Positions 33,753 to 42,703 of a stretch of DNA of 64,000 nt are shown in pieces. Within the stretch, counting starts at the first letter, position 1. Each line of letters starts with the position of its first letter. This DNA comes from Fredinandcohnia onubensis (GTDB lineage: Bacteria; Bacillota; Bacilli; Bacillales; Bacillaceae_L), in contig NZ_NSEA01000028.1 of the NCBI RefSeq assembly GCF_002734285.1, forward strand, positions 1-64,000, read 5' to 3'. The notes below the pieces were generated by a model. It was not told where the DNA came from. It made no database searches and saw only the letters and a program-made list of their open reading frames with translations. Both the position numbers and the translations under genes were made by a program.

Positions 33753-35687
33753 TTATGACTTCAACAAGCGAAGTCCATTTAAAATAACAAGAATAGTGCT
33801 TCCTTCATGGCCAATGACGCCAAATGGGAGGTCAATGATTTGAAAGAAGTTTGACAAGATTAACAGCATAATCACACTGATAGAAAAAATAATATTTTGT
33901 TTGATGATCCGGTTCATGCGTTTTGAAAGCTTAACGGCTTCCGCAATTCGTGGAAGGTCATTTTTCATCAGCACGACATCAGCAGTTTCGAGTGCAACGT
34001 CCGTTCCTTGACCCATCGCAATCCCAACATTCGCAGTTGCCAAAGCAGGTGCATCATTGATTCCATCTCCAACCATTGCAACAGTGTCGAATTTTGAAAT
34101 AAGGCCTTTGATGTGGTTAACCTTTGTTTCTGGCAAACATTCAGCAATATGTTGGTCAACATGACTTTCAGCCGCAATTGCTTCAGCTGTTTTTTCACCG
34201 TCTCCAGTTAGCATAACTGTATAAATCCCAAGGTCTTTTAGGTCAGAAATAGCTGAAACTGTATCGTCACGGACAACGTCTTTGAGAGCGACGATCCCAG
34301 CAATATCGTCACCTGATTTCACATAAACAATCGTTTTACCTTCAGAAGCCAGTTGTTTCGCAGCACCATTTTTAAAAGTGAATGCAGTTTCTTTTCCGAC
34401 AAGCTCAGCTTTACCAATTGACCAATGGGTCTCACCGACAGTTGCTTTAACCCCATATCCAGGCATATCCTCAATACCCTCTATAGAAATTAGCTCCTGA
34501 CCATTTGACTTAGCATGATTCACGATTGATTGTGCTAATGGATGTGTGGACTGATTTTCAATTGAAGCTACAATTTGTAAAAATTCGTTGTAATCAATTG
34601 AATCGGAAACAATCACATCGGTTACGACAGGTTTACCTTTTGTCAGTGTCCCTGTTTTATCAAATGCAATAGCTTTTAAATTACCTAACTGCTCAAGGTG
34701 CACACCACCTTTAAACAGGATCCCACGTCTTGCTCCATTTGAAATGGCCGATAATGTTGCTGGCATAATGGAGGCAACCAAAGCACAAGGGGACGCAACT
34801 ACTAATAAAATCATTGCGCGGTAGAAGGTTTCGGTCCATGTCCAACCTAATAAGAAGTGTGGAAGGAACATCATTAAACCTACCGCAATTAAAACAAACT
34901 TAACATACGTACCTTCAAATTTTTCAATGAATTGCTGGGAAGGGGACTTTTCACTTTGAGCCGATTGTACAAGCTTAATGATTTTTTGGAACAACGAATC
35001 CTCGTTTGGCTTTGTCACTTCAACAGTGATGGACCCACGAAGGTTAACTGTTCCTGCAAAAACATCGTCACCTAGGGATTTGCGCACAGGAATTGATTCA
35101 CCTGTAATGGCCGCTTGGTCTACGTTTGTTTCCCCTTTTAATAGCTTACCATCAGCCGGAATGCGCTCACCTGGTTTAACTAAAATCGTATCGCCAATTT
35201 GAAGAGAAGAAACATGGACAATTCTCTCAATGCCATTTGCAACAAGGGTCGCTTCTTCAGGCTGAAGGCCCATAAGTGAAGAGATTTCCTTATGACTTTT
35301 ATTCATCGTATAGGTTTCAAGAGCGCCACTTAATGCGAAGATAAAGATTAAAATTGCACCCTCATTCCAGTATCCAATGATCGCAGAGCCAATTGCCGCA
35401 AAAATCATTAACATTTCTACATTTAATTCTTTTTCCGCAATCGTATCAGTAATACCTTCCTTTGCTTTAGCAAAACCACCAATCACAAATGCAAGAAGAT
35501 ACATAACGATTGAGGCGGTACTGTGTTCGAAATGCCCTAATGTCCAGGCAATCGCAATTAAAACTCCACTCGTTAACGCTGCTATTAATTCACCGTGAAG
35601 CTTTACTTTTTCAAGGAGCGGGGAAGATTCATTATTTGTTTTATATATTTGCTGTCGTCTTGGAGCAGTCTTTACTTCAGTATTCAT
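33753..35687 (-). CDS. pfeT: P1B-4-type metal-transporting ATPase (PfeT/ZosA-like)
   Basis: A 644-residue P-type ATPase: actuator TGES, membrane motif SPCALVA, phosphorylation site DKTGTLT, nucleotide-domain HP (STHPLAQ), hinge GDGINDAPAL, and final-helix HEGST. SPC plus HEGS/T and no N-terminal CxxC domain define the P1B-4 class, which includes the Fe(II) exporter PfeT of B. subtilis (formerly ZosA) and Listeria FrvA. GGAGGCG before the ATG at 35687 sets the start; the ATG at 35702 overlaps that box. Fur-like repeats and a PerR-like box upstream agree with iron/peroxide control. Confidence 0.85.
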   Translation of the reverse strand: MNTEVKTAPRRQQIYKTNNESSPLLEKVKLHGELIAALTSGVLIAIAWTLGHFEHSTASIVMYLLAFVIGGFAKAKEGITDTIAEKELNVEMLMIFAAIGSAIIGYWNEGAILIFIFALSGALETYTMNKSHKEISSLMGLQPEEATLVANGIERIVHVSSLQIGDTILVKPGERIPADGKLLKGETNVDQAAITGESIPVRKSLGDDVFAGTVNLRGSITVEVTKPNEDSLFQKIIKLVQSAQSEKSPSQQFIEKFEGTYVKFVLIAVGLMMFLPHFLLGWTWTETFYRAMILLVVASPCALVASIMPATLSAISNGARRGILFKGGVHLEQLGNLKAIAFDKTGTLTKGKPVVTDVIVSDSIDYNEFLQIVASIENQSTHPLAQSIVNHAKSNGQELISIEGIEDMPGYGVKATVGETHWSIGKAELVGKETAFTFKNGAAKQLASEGKTIVYVKSGDDIAGIVALKDVVRDDTVSAISDLKDLGIYTVMLTGDGEKTAEAIAAESHVDQHIAECLPETKVNHIKGLISKFDTVAMVGDGINDAPALATANVGIAMGQGTDVALETADVVLMKNDLPRIAEAVKLSKRMNRIIKQNIIFSISVIMLLILSNFFQIIDLPFGVIGHEGSTILVILNGLRLLKS

Positions 35688-35705
35688 TTCGTTCGCCTCC
35701 ATTTT

Positions 35706-35790
35706 CTAATTGAGAAAAACAATCAATTATCAATATCTAATTGAGAATAAAAATCAACTTGATATTGCTAATTGAGAAAGGGAATCACAA
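35706..35790 (-). promoter_or_regulatory. Three 31-bp direct repeats with Fur-like boxes before the ATPase gene
   Basis: On the minus strand TGATTNNNNTTCTCAATTA (third copy less exact) occurs three times, with the CTAATTGAGAA ends at 35706, 35737 and 35768 on the plus strand. The best copy matches the Fur 7-1-7 consensus TGATAATNATTATCA at 12 of 15 positions. Confidence 0.6.
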
Positions 35791-35860
35791 TCAATAAGCC
35801 ATTAAAACAAGAAAACTGCAATCTTTTCGATAGCAGTTACTAATTTAATTGATTTTTACT

Positions 35861-35875
35861 TTATAATTATTATTA
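35861..35875 (-). promoter_or_regulatory. PerR-box-like sequence
   Basis: TTATAATTATTATTA matches the PerR box TTATAATNATTATAA at 14 of 15 positions. It is about 170 bases upstream of the ATPase start codon, so it may serve a distal promoter. Confidence 0.5.
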
Positions 35876-35950
35876 ATTATAACACATTACCCGGTTTTTA
35901 AAAGCGTTTTTTATAATAATTTTAAATAAGCTTGTAAGAACATAAAAAAA

Positions 35951-35980
35951 AACAACTCGCCAACGAATGACGAGTTGTTC
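35951..35980 (-). terminator. Terminator of the BH0509-like gene
   Basis: AACAACTCG pairs with CGAGTTGTT, then nine T on the minus strand. Confidence 0.88.
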
Positions 35981-35987
35981 TTCTTCT

Positions 35988-36134
35988 TTATTCTGCGATT
36001 TCCTCAAAGTGAAAATAGGTGGTGTTATAGATATGCTCGATATCTGCATCGGTCATATACATAAGCTCCATTTTAGTAATGCCTTTAAACTTCTCAATAA
36101 ACTCCATCATGTTTTTGCGTTCTTGCCTACTCAT
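35988..36134 (-). CDS. BH0509-family small protein
   Basis: A 48-residue helical protein (MSRQERKNMMEFIEKF...MTDADIEHIYN) matching the BH0509 family found in Bacillus. AAGGGGATG supports the ATG at 36134; an in-frame ATG at 36143 lies in the box. It has its own terminator. Function unknown. Confidence 0.75.
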   Translation of the reverse strand: MSRQERKNMMEFIEKFKGITKMELMYMTDADIEHIYNTTYFHFEEIAE

Positions 36135-36270
36135 TACACTCATCCCCTTAAATTTTTTCGTCCTACACATCTGTTTTAATACAGTGTATTAATCTTTAAT
36201 GTATTATATAACAGTTTTTCGAAAAACGTCAATCAGATTTTGAAAAATAGGCCGAAAATCATAGAAAACA

Positions 36271-36392
36271 ATAAAAGCGGAAGGTGCCTGCTCATCGGTG
36301 ACAAGCATAAGACAAGCGCTGACAGAAGGTGCTTTTTGCCTTCCGAAGCGATTGGCTTATGACCTCGAGCCGATGGCGCCTGGAGCTAGAAA
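36271..36392. repeat. Structured intergenic element, widespread-Bacillus type
   Basis: About 120 bases with nested complementary parts: GGAAGGTGCC opposite GGCGCCTGG-like ends, GCATAAG opposite CTTATG, and CATCGG opposite CCGATG. I recall similar GC-rich elements between genes in many Bacillus genomes; the match is from memory. Confidence 0.5.
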
Positions 36393-36394
36393 AT

Positions 36395-36420
36395 AAGAAA
36401 GACTCCCTAAAAAGGAAGTC
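36395..36420 (-). terminator. yfkF terminator overlapping its stop codon
   Basis: GACTTCC pairs with GGGAGTC across TTTTTA, then TTTCTT on the minus strand. Confidence 0.7.
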
Positions 36421-37582
36421 AATTTTCAACTGTCTTGGTTGCCGTTCTGGTGCCAAAGACAGATAGAATGATAAATATTAATAACAGAATTGTCCCTATG
36501 ACATTGAAAAAGCTGATGCTTTCAAAGTATTGGATAAACAGTCCTCCGAAAAACGGTCCGACAAGGCTTCCGATGCTAAAGAAAACGCCACATAGAAGGT
36601 TTCCAGTAGGCAATAAATTCTTTGGCATTAAGTCTGTCATATAAGAGATTCCAAGTGAAAACGTCGAACCAACTGCCATTCCTGCAAACGTAATGCAGAG
36701 CCAAAGCCCGACATGAGAGTGCTCAAGGAAGCTTGCGATGGTAAAACTTATAAATCCTAAAAACAGTACAATCATTAAAATATTTCTTCGACCAAATTTA
36801 TCACTTAAAATCCCCAATGGAAGCTGGGTAATGATGCTACCGAGCGCAAATGAAGTTAATAGAATTGAAACAAATCCTACATTTAAATCAATTCGTAATC
36901 CATAAACTGGGAAGCTTCCGTTAAGGGAGGACTCAAGAAAGCCATAGGCCAGCGGCGGTAGAAAGGCAACCCATGCATACTTCCAGGCTTTTGAAAAACG
37001 GTTGAATGTTTCTCTAAAGGAGTTCACCCCTAAATCTTGTTCCGGAAATTCATTTTTTAATAGGAATAAAAAGAACCAACCAATTAAACAAAGGACAGAA
37101 GATAGAATAAATGGCAGGGTTTCATTAATGTTAACCAAAGGTGTCATTAACGGCCCTGTTGCAAAGCCAAGCCCAAAGAATAATCCGTATAAGGAGATGT
37201 TTCTTCCGCGCTTATTCTCAGGAGAAAATGATGTAATCCATGTTTGTGTTCCAAAGTGCAAGGAGTGATCGCCAATTCCAATCAAGAGTCTTAGAACAAA
37301 CCAAAACCAAAATGATTTCCATAATGGGAACAAGGCAAGTGACACGACAACGAGCAATCCCCCAAATAGAATGACAGGTTTGTATCCATATTTCCTTAGC
37401 GGGTACTCCATAAATGGCGAAACAAGTAATATCCCGATATATAGTGCAGTTGCATGTAATCCATTTAAGGTAGATGACATTCCGTTATTTTCAAAAATAA
37501 CCGCAATCAAAGGAAGCAACATACCCTGGCTAAACCCAGAAACTGCAACAATACTAACTAATATCCAAAACCGTAATCTCAT
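36419..37582 (-). CDS. yfkF: MFS transporter YfkF
   Basis: A 387-residue protein with twelve predicted membrane helices and MFS loops (RKYGYKP between helices 2-3; GILSDKFGRRN between 8-9). Its length and place in the yfk block match B. subtilis yfkF (391), an uncharacterised drug-type exporter. The start is an ATG followed by basic MRLRFW. Monocistronic and convergent to nothing close. Confidence 0.85.
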   Translation of the reverse strand: MRLRFWILVSIVAVSGFSQGMLLPLIAVIFENNGMSSTLNGLHATALYIGILLVSPFMEYPLRKYGYKPVILFGGLLVVVSLALFPLWKSFWFWFVLRLLIGIGDHSLHFGTQTWITSFSPENKRGRNISLYGLFFGLGFATGPLMTPLVNINETLPFILSSVLCLIGWFFLFLLKNEFPEQDLGVNSFRETFNRFSKAWKYAWVAFLPPLAYGFLESSLNGSFPVYGLRIDLNVGFVSILLTSFALGSIITQLPLGILSDKFGRRNILMIVLFLGFISFTIASFLEHSHVGLWLCITFAGMAVGSTFSLGISYMTDLMPKNLLPTGNLLCGVFFSIGSLVGPFFGGLFIQYFESISFFNVIGTILLLIFIILSVFGTRTATKTVEN

Positions 37583-37730
37583 GTTGTTTTTCCCCCAGTT
37601 TCATTTCACAATCTAATGATACAAAATTAATGAGGGGTTTGAAATGAAAAAGAATGATTCTCTTTTCTTTTCATTCTATGGAGAATTTGAGTAAAATTAA
37701 GATATTAGACAAAGACAGGGGGCATATTTC

Positions 37731-38117
37731 ATGATTTTTAAGATGCAAGAAGTTGGCTTTTACACAGATGTAGAGTTTGGGAAGTTGCAGGTTGCAGGGG
37801 ACGAAGCATATGGGTTTAGACCATATCAACTTTTAGTTTCATCGATCGCAGTTTGTAGTGGGGGTACACTTCGAAAGGTCCTTGAAAAAAAGAGAATGCA
37901 GGTAGAGGATATTACTATTGAAACTGAAGTGGAGCGAAATGAGGCACATGCGAACCGGGTCGAAAAAGTTTACATTCACTATGTGATAAAAGGAACAGAT
38001 TTAGCTGAGGAAAAAATCCAACGTTCGATCGAAGTCGCTCATCGGAATTGTCCGATCGCCCAATCAGTAAAGGGAAGCATCGATATTATTAAAACTTTTG
38101 AGATTGTGGATGCATAA
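37731..38117 (+). CDS. OsmC-family protein
   Basis: A 128-residue OsmC/Ohr-fold protein with YGFRPYQLLVSSIAVCSGGTLRKVLEKKRM and the second Cys in AHRNCPIAQSVKG. The two cysteines (about 44 and 104) are those used by OsmC peroxidases. AGGGGG lies 8 bases before the ATG. It probably detoxifies organic hydroperoxides but could be one of the non-enzymatic YhfA-like members. Single gene with a terminator. Confidence 0.85.
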   Translation: MIFKMQEVGFYTDVEFGKLQVAGDEAYGFRPYQLLVSSIAVCSGGTLRKVLEKKRMQVEDITIETEVERNEAHANRVEKVYIHYVIKGTDLAEEKIQRSIEVAHRNCPIAQSVKGSIDIIKTFEIVDA

Positions 38118-38150
38118 AAATATTCTAATAGAACATAATTTTTAAAGATA

Positions 38151-38181
38151 AAAACTACGCTAATGATGGGCGTAGTTTTTT
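38151..38181 (+). terminator. Terminator of the OsmC gene
   Basis: AAAACTACGC and GCGTAGTTTT form a 10-bp stem with a T-run. Confidence 0.88.
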
Positions 38182-38225
38182 TAGATTTCGTCCATTCGTA
38201 AAGGTCAATGAAAGGGAGTGTTCCT

Positions 38226-39290
38226 ATGAATCGAATCTTCTTGATTATGGTGATAATCGGCTTACCTCTTTCTATCATTGGAAGTCTGCTTCACTGGCCA
38301 GCTGTTATCATGTTTATTGTGTACTGTTTAACCATTATCGCTTTGGCTGGATTTATGGGAAGAGCGACGGAAAGCCTTGCCATAATTGCTGGTCCGAGAA
38401 TTGGTGGTCTGTTAAACGCGACCTTTGGAAATGCAGTTGAACTTATTATTTCTATCTTTGCTTTAAAAGCAGGACTTGTCACGGTTGTGCTTGCATCACT
38501 AACGGGTTCTGTCCTTGGTAACCTTTTACTAGTAGGGGGGCTTTCTTTTTTAGTGGGAGGTATTAAGTTTAAAAGGCAGAAATTTAGTGTACATGATGCG
38601 CGACACAATTCGGGTCTATTAATTTTTTCTGTCATTCTTGCCTTTGTTATTCCAGAAGTTTTTTCAATGGATATGAATGATACAGATACATTTACATTAA
38701 GCGTTGGAATCTCAATCATTTTAATTATGTTATATTTAGCTGGGCTTTTCTTTAAGCTAGTTTCACATCGAGGCATTTATCAGGAAGATTCGGAACAGGT
38801 TGAAAAAGAAAGTGAAGAGCATGAAGAACCTGAATGGGGGAAATGGAAGGCGTTTATTATCTTGGCTTTGTCTACGGTTGCGGTAGGGTATGTGTCTGAA
38901 AATCTTGTTCATACCTTTGAAGTCGTGGCGGAAGCGTTTGGCTGGAGTGAAATTTTTATCGGAATTATTATTGTGGCGATTGTCGGAAATGCTGCTGAGC
39001 ATGCATCAGCCGTTATGATGGCTTATAAAAATAAAATGAATGTGGCCATTGAGATAGCAATTGGTTCAACGTTACAGGTAGCGATGTTTGTTGCGCCGTT
39101 ATTGGTTTTGATATCATTATTCCTAGACACACAAATGTCTCTAGTTTTCTCTATGCCAGAACTTATTTCTATGATAACAGCGGTATTTTTAACCATTGCA
39201 CTAACAAATGATGGAGAAACGAACTGGTTTGAAGGTGGCACTCTTCTAGCTGCATACGCCATCATGGGAATTGGCTTTTATTTATTATAA
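38226..39290 (+). CDS. chaA: Ca2+/H+ antiporter (CaCA family, ChaA/YfkE)
   Basis: A 354-residue exchanger with eleven membrane segments in two inverted halves. The signature repeats are GLLNATFGNAVELIISIFAL and IIVAIVGNAAEHASAVMMA, each with the acidic ion-binding residue. B. subtilis YfkE (ChaA), whose structure is known, sits in the same yfk order. AAGGGAGTG precedes the ATG at 38226; the ATG at 38208 lacks a box. Confidence 0.92.
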   Translation: MNRIFLIMVIIGLPLSIIGSLLHWPAVIMFIVYCLTIIALAGFMGRATESLAIIAGPRIGGLLNATFGNAVELIISIFALKAGLVTVVLASLTGSVLGNLLLVGGLSFLVGGIKFKRQKFSVHDARHNSGLLIFSVILAFVIPEVFSMDMNDTDTFTLSVGISIILIMLYLAGLFFKLVSHRGIYQEDSEQVEKESEEHEEPEWGKWKAFIILALSTVAVGYVSENLVHTFEVVAEAFGWSEIFIGIIIVAIVGNAAEHASAVMMAYKNKMNVAIEIAIGSTLQVAMFVAPLLVLISLFLDTQMSLVFSMPELISMITAVFLTIALTNDGETNWFEGGTLLAAYAIMGIGFYLL

Positions 39291-39296
39291 GAAAAA

Positions 39297-39334
39297 AACG
39301 ACTCTGTGTAGACAACATCCACACAGAGTCGTTT
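39297..39334. terminator. Bidirectional terminator after chaA
   Basis: A 13-bp stem (ACGACTCTGTGT with ACACAGAGTCGT) with TTT on the right and a longer T-run when read from the minus strand. Confidence 0.85.
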
Positions 39335-39622
39335 GGTGTTTTAATCTTCTAAGTACTTTTTAAGGGATAACTTAACTTTTTTTCATTGATGTTCTCTTCG
39401 TCCGGCAACTCGATAGCATACCCCCTCCATTAAGGTATGGTCTCCTTATCCCTCCTTTAAGTAAGGTATACTTAATAATATTTACACAACATTAAAAATA
39501 TTCAATTTAATTTTAAAAAAATGAAAAAATATCGATTAATCTTTCCAAGTTGATTATAATAAATCCAATGTTTAAACTAATTGTTACTTTTTAAAAAATT
39601 TTAATCTTTAGGGAGCACTTCT
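39335..39622. other. Gene-poor stretch between chaA and the yczE-like gene
   Basis: AT-rich. On the minus strand there are two good AGGAGG-like boxes (near 39421-39455) ahead of very short frames, and the chaA hairpin has its better T-run in that direction, hinting at a small minus-strand RNA or peptide. No frame is convincing. Confidence 0.3.
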
Positions 39623-40252
39623 ATGATCACACGTCGAATCGTATTCTTTTGCGTTGGATTGTTTGTTTTAGCACTGGGTATCAGTTTAATGATTATTGCA
39701 GATATCGGGGCTGGGGCATGGGACGCACTCAATGTTGGACTCTCAGAGTCAATCGGTCTTACTGTAGGGAATTGGGTTATTATTGTGGGTATTTGTGTCA
39801 TGCTTTTAAATGCATTTTTACTTAAGGAACGGCCAGCATACTTATCAATTGGAACCATCATTTTAATTGGCTTTTTTATAGATTTTTGGTTATTAATTGC
39901 ACTAGATGAATTGAATTTAGAAGGATTCGTCGTAAAGGCCCTTGTTTTACTTGGGGGATTAGTCATCGCATCACTTGGAATTGCCATCTACTTGCAAGCA
40001 AAGTTTCCACTCTCACCGCTCGATAATCTGATGCTCGCAATCAGCAAGCGATTCAAGTTGAGATTTGGGATTTCGAAAACAATTGGTGAGGCGACAGGCT
40101 TGGTGTTGGCTCTTTTGTTTGGAGGACCCATTGGCATTGGAACCTTGGTTGTTACATTCGGAATCGGACCAATAATTCAATTCTTCTATCCTCATTGTGA
40201 AAGGTTGATGGAAAAGGGCTTCGGCTCCAGGGCAAAACCGAAAATTAGTTAG
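39623..40252 (+). CDS. YczE/YitT-like membrane protein
   Basis: A 209-residue protein with five or six membrane helices and the family patterns LGISLMIIADIGAGAWDALNVGLS and FPLSPLDNLMLAISKRF. YczE-type proteins are conserved in Bacillus; one is needed for surfactin-type lipopeptide production, but a general activity is not known. TAGGGAG precedes the ATG. It ends at a perfect terminator that is duplicated downstream. Confidence 0.8.
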   Translation: MITRRIVFFCVGLFVLALGISLMIIADIGAGAWDALNVGLSESIGLTVGNWVIIVGICVMLLNAFLLKERPAYLSIGTIILIGFFIDFWLLIALDELNLEGFVVKALVLLGGLVIASLGIAIYLQAKFPLSPLDNLMLAISKRFKLRFGISKTIGEATGLVLALLFGGPIGIGTLVVTFGIGPIIQFFYPHCERLMEKGFGSRAKPKIS

Positions 40253-40255
40253 TCG

Positions 40256-40284
40256 GCCTTCCGGGATCGGAAGGCTTTTATGAT
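40256..40284 (+). terminator. yczE-like gene terminator (left copy)
   Basis: GCCTTCCG-GGAT-CGGAAGGC then TTTTATG; preceded by TTAGTTAGTCG, as is the copy at 40440. Confidence 0.88.
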
Positions 40285-40300
40285 GGGGTAAAACCTAGAT

Positions 40301-40427
40301 TGTCCGATATATTACGGTTTATGTCCGATATATTTAGATTTATGTCCGATAAAATACACGCAATGTCCGATATCCGCCCAATTTTGTCCGATATATTCAA
40401 ATATATGTCCGATATCCAGATCGAGAG
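40301..40427. repeat. 21-bp tandem array, six units
   Basis: TGTCCGATA(T) begins at 40301, 40322, 40343, 40364, 40385 and 40406, an exact 21-bp period. The first ten bases of each unit are conserved and the rest vary. Non-coding. Confidence 0.95.
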
Positions 40428-40432
40428 AAAAG

Positions 40433-40474
40433 ATTAGTTAGTCGGCCTTCCGGGTGAACCGGAAGGCTTTTTAT
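40433..40474 (+). terminator. Duplicated terminator (right copy)
   Basis: GCCTTCCGG-GTGA-ACCGGAAGGC then TTTTTAT, with the same TTAGTTAGTCG lead-in as the hairpin at 40256. No gene ends here, so it is a duplicate on the far side of the array. Confidence 0.85.
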
Positions 40475-40577
40475 ATGCTTGTTTCGTGACACTCATTTAA
40501 TTTCTAATAAAAGGATGGATAATCCGCAAAAACTTCGAAAACACTAAGCACAAAGCCAAGGAAAGGAGTACCGACCT

Positions 40578-41396
40578 ATGAAACGATATTTTCATTTTAT
40601 AGTTGCCGCCATGTTAATGTTTAGTTTTGTTACAGGAACAGCGATGGCGGAAGGTACCGAAAAAGCAAAGGGTAATAAAGCAGATAAATTCAAGATTCCT
40701 AGTTCTGTTTTAGACATATCTCAAGATAATACGTACCCGAACCCGACGCAGGATTTGCCATATCTACAACCAAGTAAGCTCACAAAAGAGCTTATTAAAA
40801 GTGCCGATGTAGAAATAGAAAATCCAGATCTCATTCGTATTTTAAATGAGTCGGCAATTCAAACGACTCCTCTAGCGCTCGGGTATCGCGCAACCATTTA
40901 TTTAGGGCAATGGCCGCTGAACTATGAATCGTCTGAAACAAGCACGAATTGGGAATATGAAAAAATCAATACAAATTATTATGACAATCGTGGTGGAAAG
41001 TCTCCATATAAAATTCACTACAAACAAGAAGTGCAGAAGATTGTCAAAGGCGGATTAACAGCGGAAATTCAAGATGCTGAAGATGTAAGAAAAATGATGC
41101 TGATTGAAGCTGCGAAAAAATCAAAGCTTCCACTTTCCTTCAAAACGATTATTGGTGGAGGAACGAAAAAAGACCAGATCTATAATGTACCACCGAAAAA
41201 GCTAGGCTACTTATATGCCTATGCGCCAGCAGTTAACGAAAAGGGTAAGGTTACATATGGTGAGGTTTATCTTGTTCTAAAAGGAAGCAAAAAATCAATC
41301 GTTGTTAAAAATGTAACCCACCAAGGGATTGGCGCATGGATTCCAGTCCAAGACCACGTTTCATACGGTTTCCTCGTATCAGACACCCCAAGATAA
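40578..41396 (+). CDS. yfkD: YfkD-like exported protein
   Basis: A 272-residue protein with a Sec signal peptide (MKRYFHFIVAAMLMFSFVTGTAMA, cut about 25) and no lipobox Cys. The rest is soluble with KIPSSVLDISQDNTYPNPTQDLPYLQPS and a GIGAWIPVQDHVSYGFLVSD end, matching YfkD in length and in its place between yfkE and yfkAB. AAAGGAG precedes the ATG. Function unknown. Confidence 0.83.
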   Translation: MKRYFHFIVAAMLMFSFVTGTAMAEGTEKAKGNKADKFKIPSSVLDISQDNTYPNPTQDLPYLQPSKLTKELIKSADVEIENPDLIRILNESAIQTTPLALGYRATIYLGQWPLNYESSETSTNWEYEKINTNYYDNRGGKSPYKIHYKQEVQKIVKGGLTAEIQDAEDVRKMMLIEAAKKSKLPLSFKTIIGGGTKKDQIYNVPPKKLGYLYAYAPAVNEKGKVTYGEVYLVLKGSKKSIVVKNVTHQGIGAWIPVQDHVSYGFLVSDTPR

Positions 41397-41397
41397 A

Positions 41398-41450
41398 CCC
41401 GTTAATACGGGATAAAAAAATTCGGGCGACACTCCGCGCCCGAATTTTTT
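41398..41450. terminator. Double hairpin between convergent yfkD and yfkAB
   Basis: CCCGT-TAAT-ACGGG (41398-41411) is followed by TTCGGGCG/CGCCCGAA (41421-41444) framed by A- and T-runs, suitable for both directions. Confidence 0.88.
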
Positions 41451-42570
41451 ATAGGTTTGCACTCCGTTTTGTAAAGTCATCCTCTTTGTAATACGCATTT
41501 TTTACAAGAATATTGGGCCCAAGGCATTTCACTGCCGGACAGTGGCAGCTAATTTCTTTTGCGGTTTTTGTTTGTGACCAGTTGTCGTACGCATCTTGAA
41601 GCGAGGTTGTCTGGATATTACCTAGTGGCGGAGTATCTCCGAAATCAGTCACGATAATATCCCCGTTAAAAATATTCACATTCAATCGTGAGCGACCATC
41701 TGGGTCATTACGCACTGTTACATTTTTACTTGAATACAGTCTCTTTAGTAAAGTAAGATCATCCTCATTGTGACTGCACGGATAAAATGGCAAGGTGCCA
41801 AATAACATCCATACATCCTCATTGCGAATATCAAGGAGATGATGGATGGCGCTCCTAATTTCTTCAAGCGACAACACCTCTAGATTGCTAGCAAAATCGC
41901 TCGGGTACATAGGGTGAACCTCATGTCGGCCGCACTCCATTTCCTCTACAATTTGTTTATGAATTGTTTCTAAATGTGGAAGAGTGCGTTTATTTAACAT
42001 GGTTTCTGCAGCAACCATCACTCCAGCTCTCGATAAAGCCTTACTATTTTCAATCATTCGCTGAAAATAACGTTCGCGCTGTTCAAATGATGGCTTTTTC
42101 TCCATCATCGCAAAACCACCTTCAACAAAATCATCGACCGTTCCCCAGTTATGTGAAATATGAAGCACATCTAAATAAGGAACAATTTTTTCGTACCGCG
42201 CGAGATCTAATGTGAGATTCGAATTGATTTGAGTACGAACCCCTCTTTCATGGGCATACTTAAGAAGAGGAACCACATAATTCGCAACAGATTTCGTTGA
42301 CAGCATTGGCTCGCCACCTGTGATACTTAAGGACCGAAGCTTTGGAATTTCATCTAAGCGTTTTAATAAGAGGTCAATTGGTAAAGCATTTGGATCCTTT
42401 GGTTGTAAAGTGTAGCCAACCGCACAATGCTCGCATCTCATGTTACAGAGATAGGTCGTTGTAAATTCAATATTGGTAAGTTGCATTGAGCCGTATTGCT
42501 CAACATCTAAATAAGCCTCCCACGGGTCATGTGCGGGAGAAATACCTATAGAAGATTGTAATTTTGACAT
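41449..42570 (-). CDS. yfkAB: Radical SAM protein YfkAB
   Basis: A 373-residue radical SAM enzyme. The cluster motif CNMRCEHC uses Cys42, Cys46 and Cys49; SITGGEP binds SAM; a C-terminal CHCPAVKC cluster suggests a second iron-sulfur site, the radical SAM/CxCxxxxC type. The substrate is unknown. In the B. subtilis reference annotation it appears as split yfkA and yfkB; here it is one intact frame. Confidence 0.9.
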   Translation of the reverse strand: MSKLQSSIGISPAHDPWEAYLDVEQYGSMQLTNIEFTTTYLCNMRCEHCAVGYTLQPKDPNALPIDLLLKRLDEIPKLRSLSITGGEPMLSTKSVANYVVPLLKYAHERGVRTQINSNLTLDLARYEKIVPYLDVLHISHNWGTVDDFVEGGFAMMEKKPSFEQRERYFQRMIENSKALSRAGVMVAAETMLNKRTLPHLETIHKQIVEEMECGRHEVHPMYPSDFASNLEVLSLEEIRSAIHHLLDIRNEDVWMLFGTLPFYPCSHNEDDLTLLKRLYSSKNVTVRNDPDGRSRLNVNIFNGDIIVTDFGDTPPLGNIQTTSLQDAYDNWSQTKTAKEISCHCPAVKCLGPNILVKNAYYKEDDFTKRSANL

Positions 42571-42703
42571 ATATAACTCCTTTTTACGGATTTGTTAAAA
42601 CACAAATCGCCTTAGGCATTGTATTGAAAAGAATAATAGTTGTCAATGCAAACATCTTTTACTAAGATAAAAAGATATCGAAAAATGAAAGGAACGTTGT
42701 CAC

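Noticed and set aside
39349-39460. Small minus-strand peptide gene near chaA
   Set aside because: Two Shine-Dalgarno-like boxes exist, but the frames after them are 15-19 codons, mutually overlapping in different frames, and show no recognisable features.
40301-40427. Mini-CRISPR-like pattern (conserved 10 bp, variable 11 bp)
   Set aside because: Repeat and spacer are far too short and the variable parts are AT-rich drifted copies, not foreign-looking spacers.
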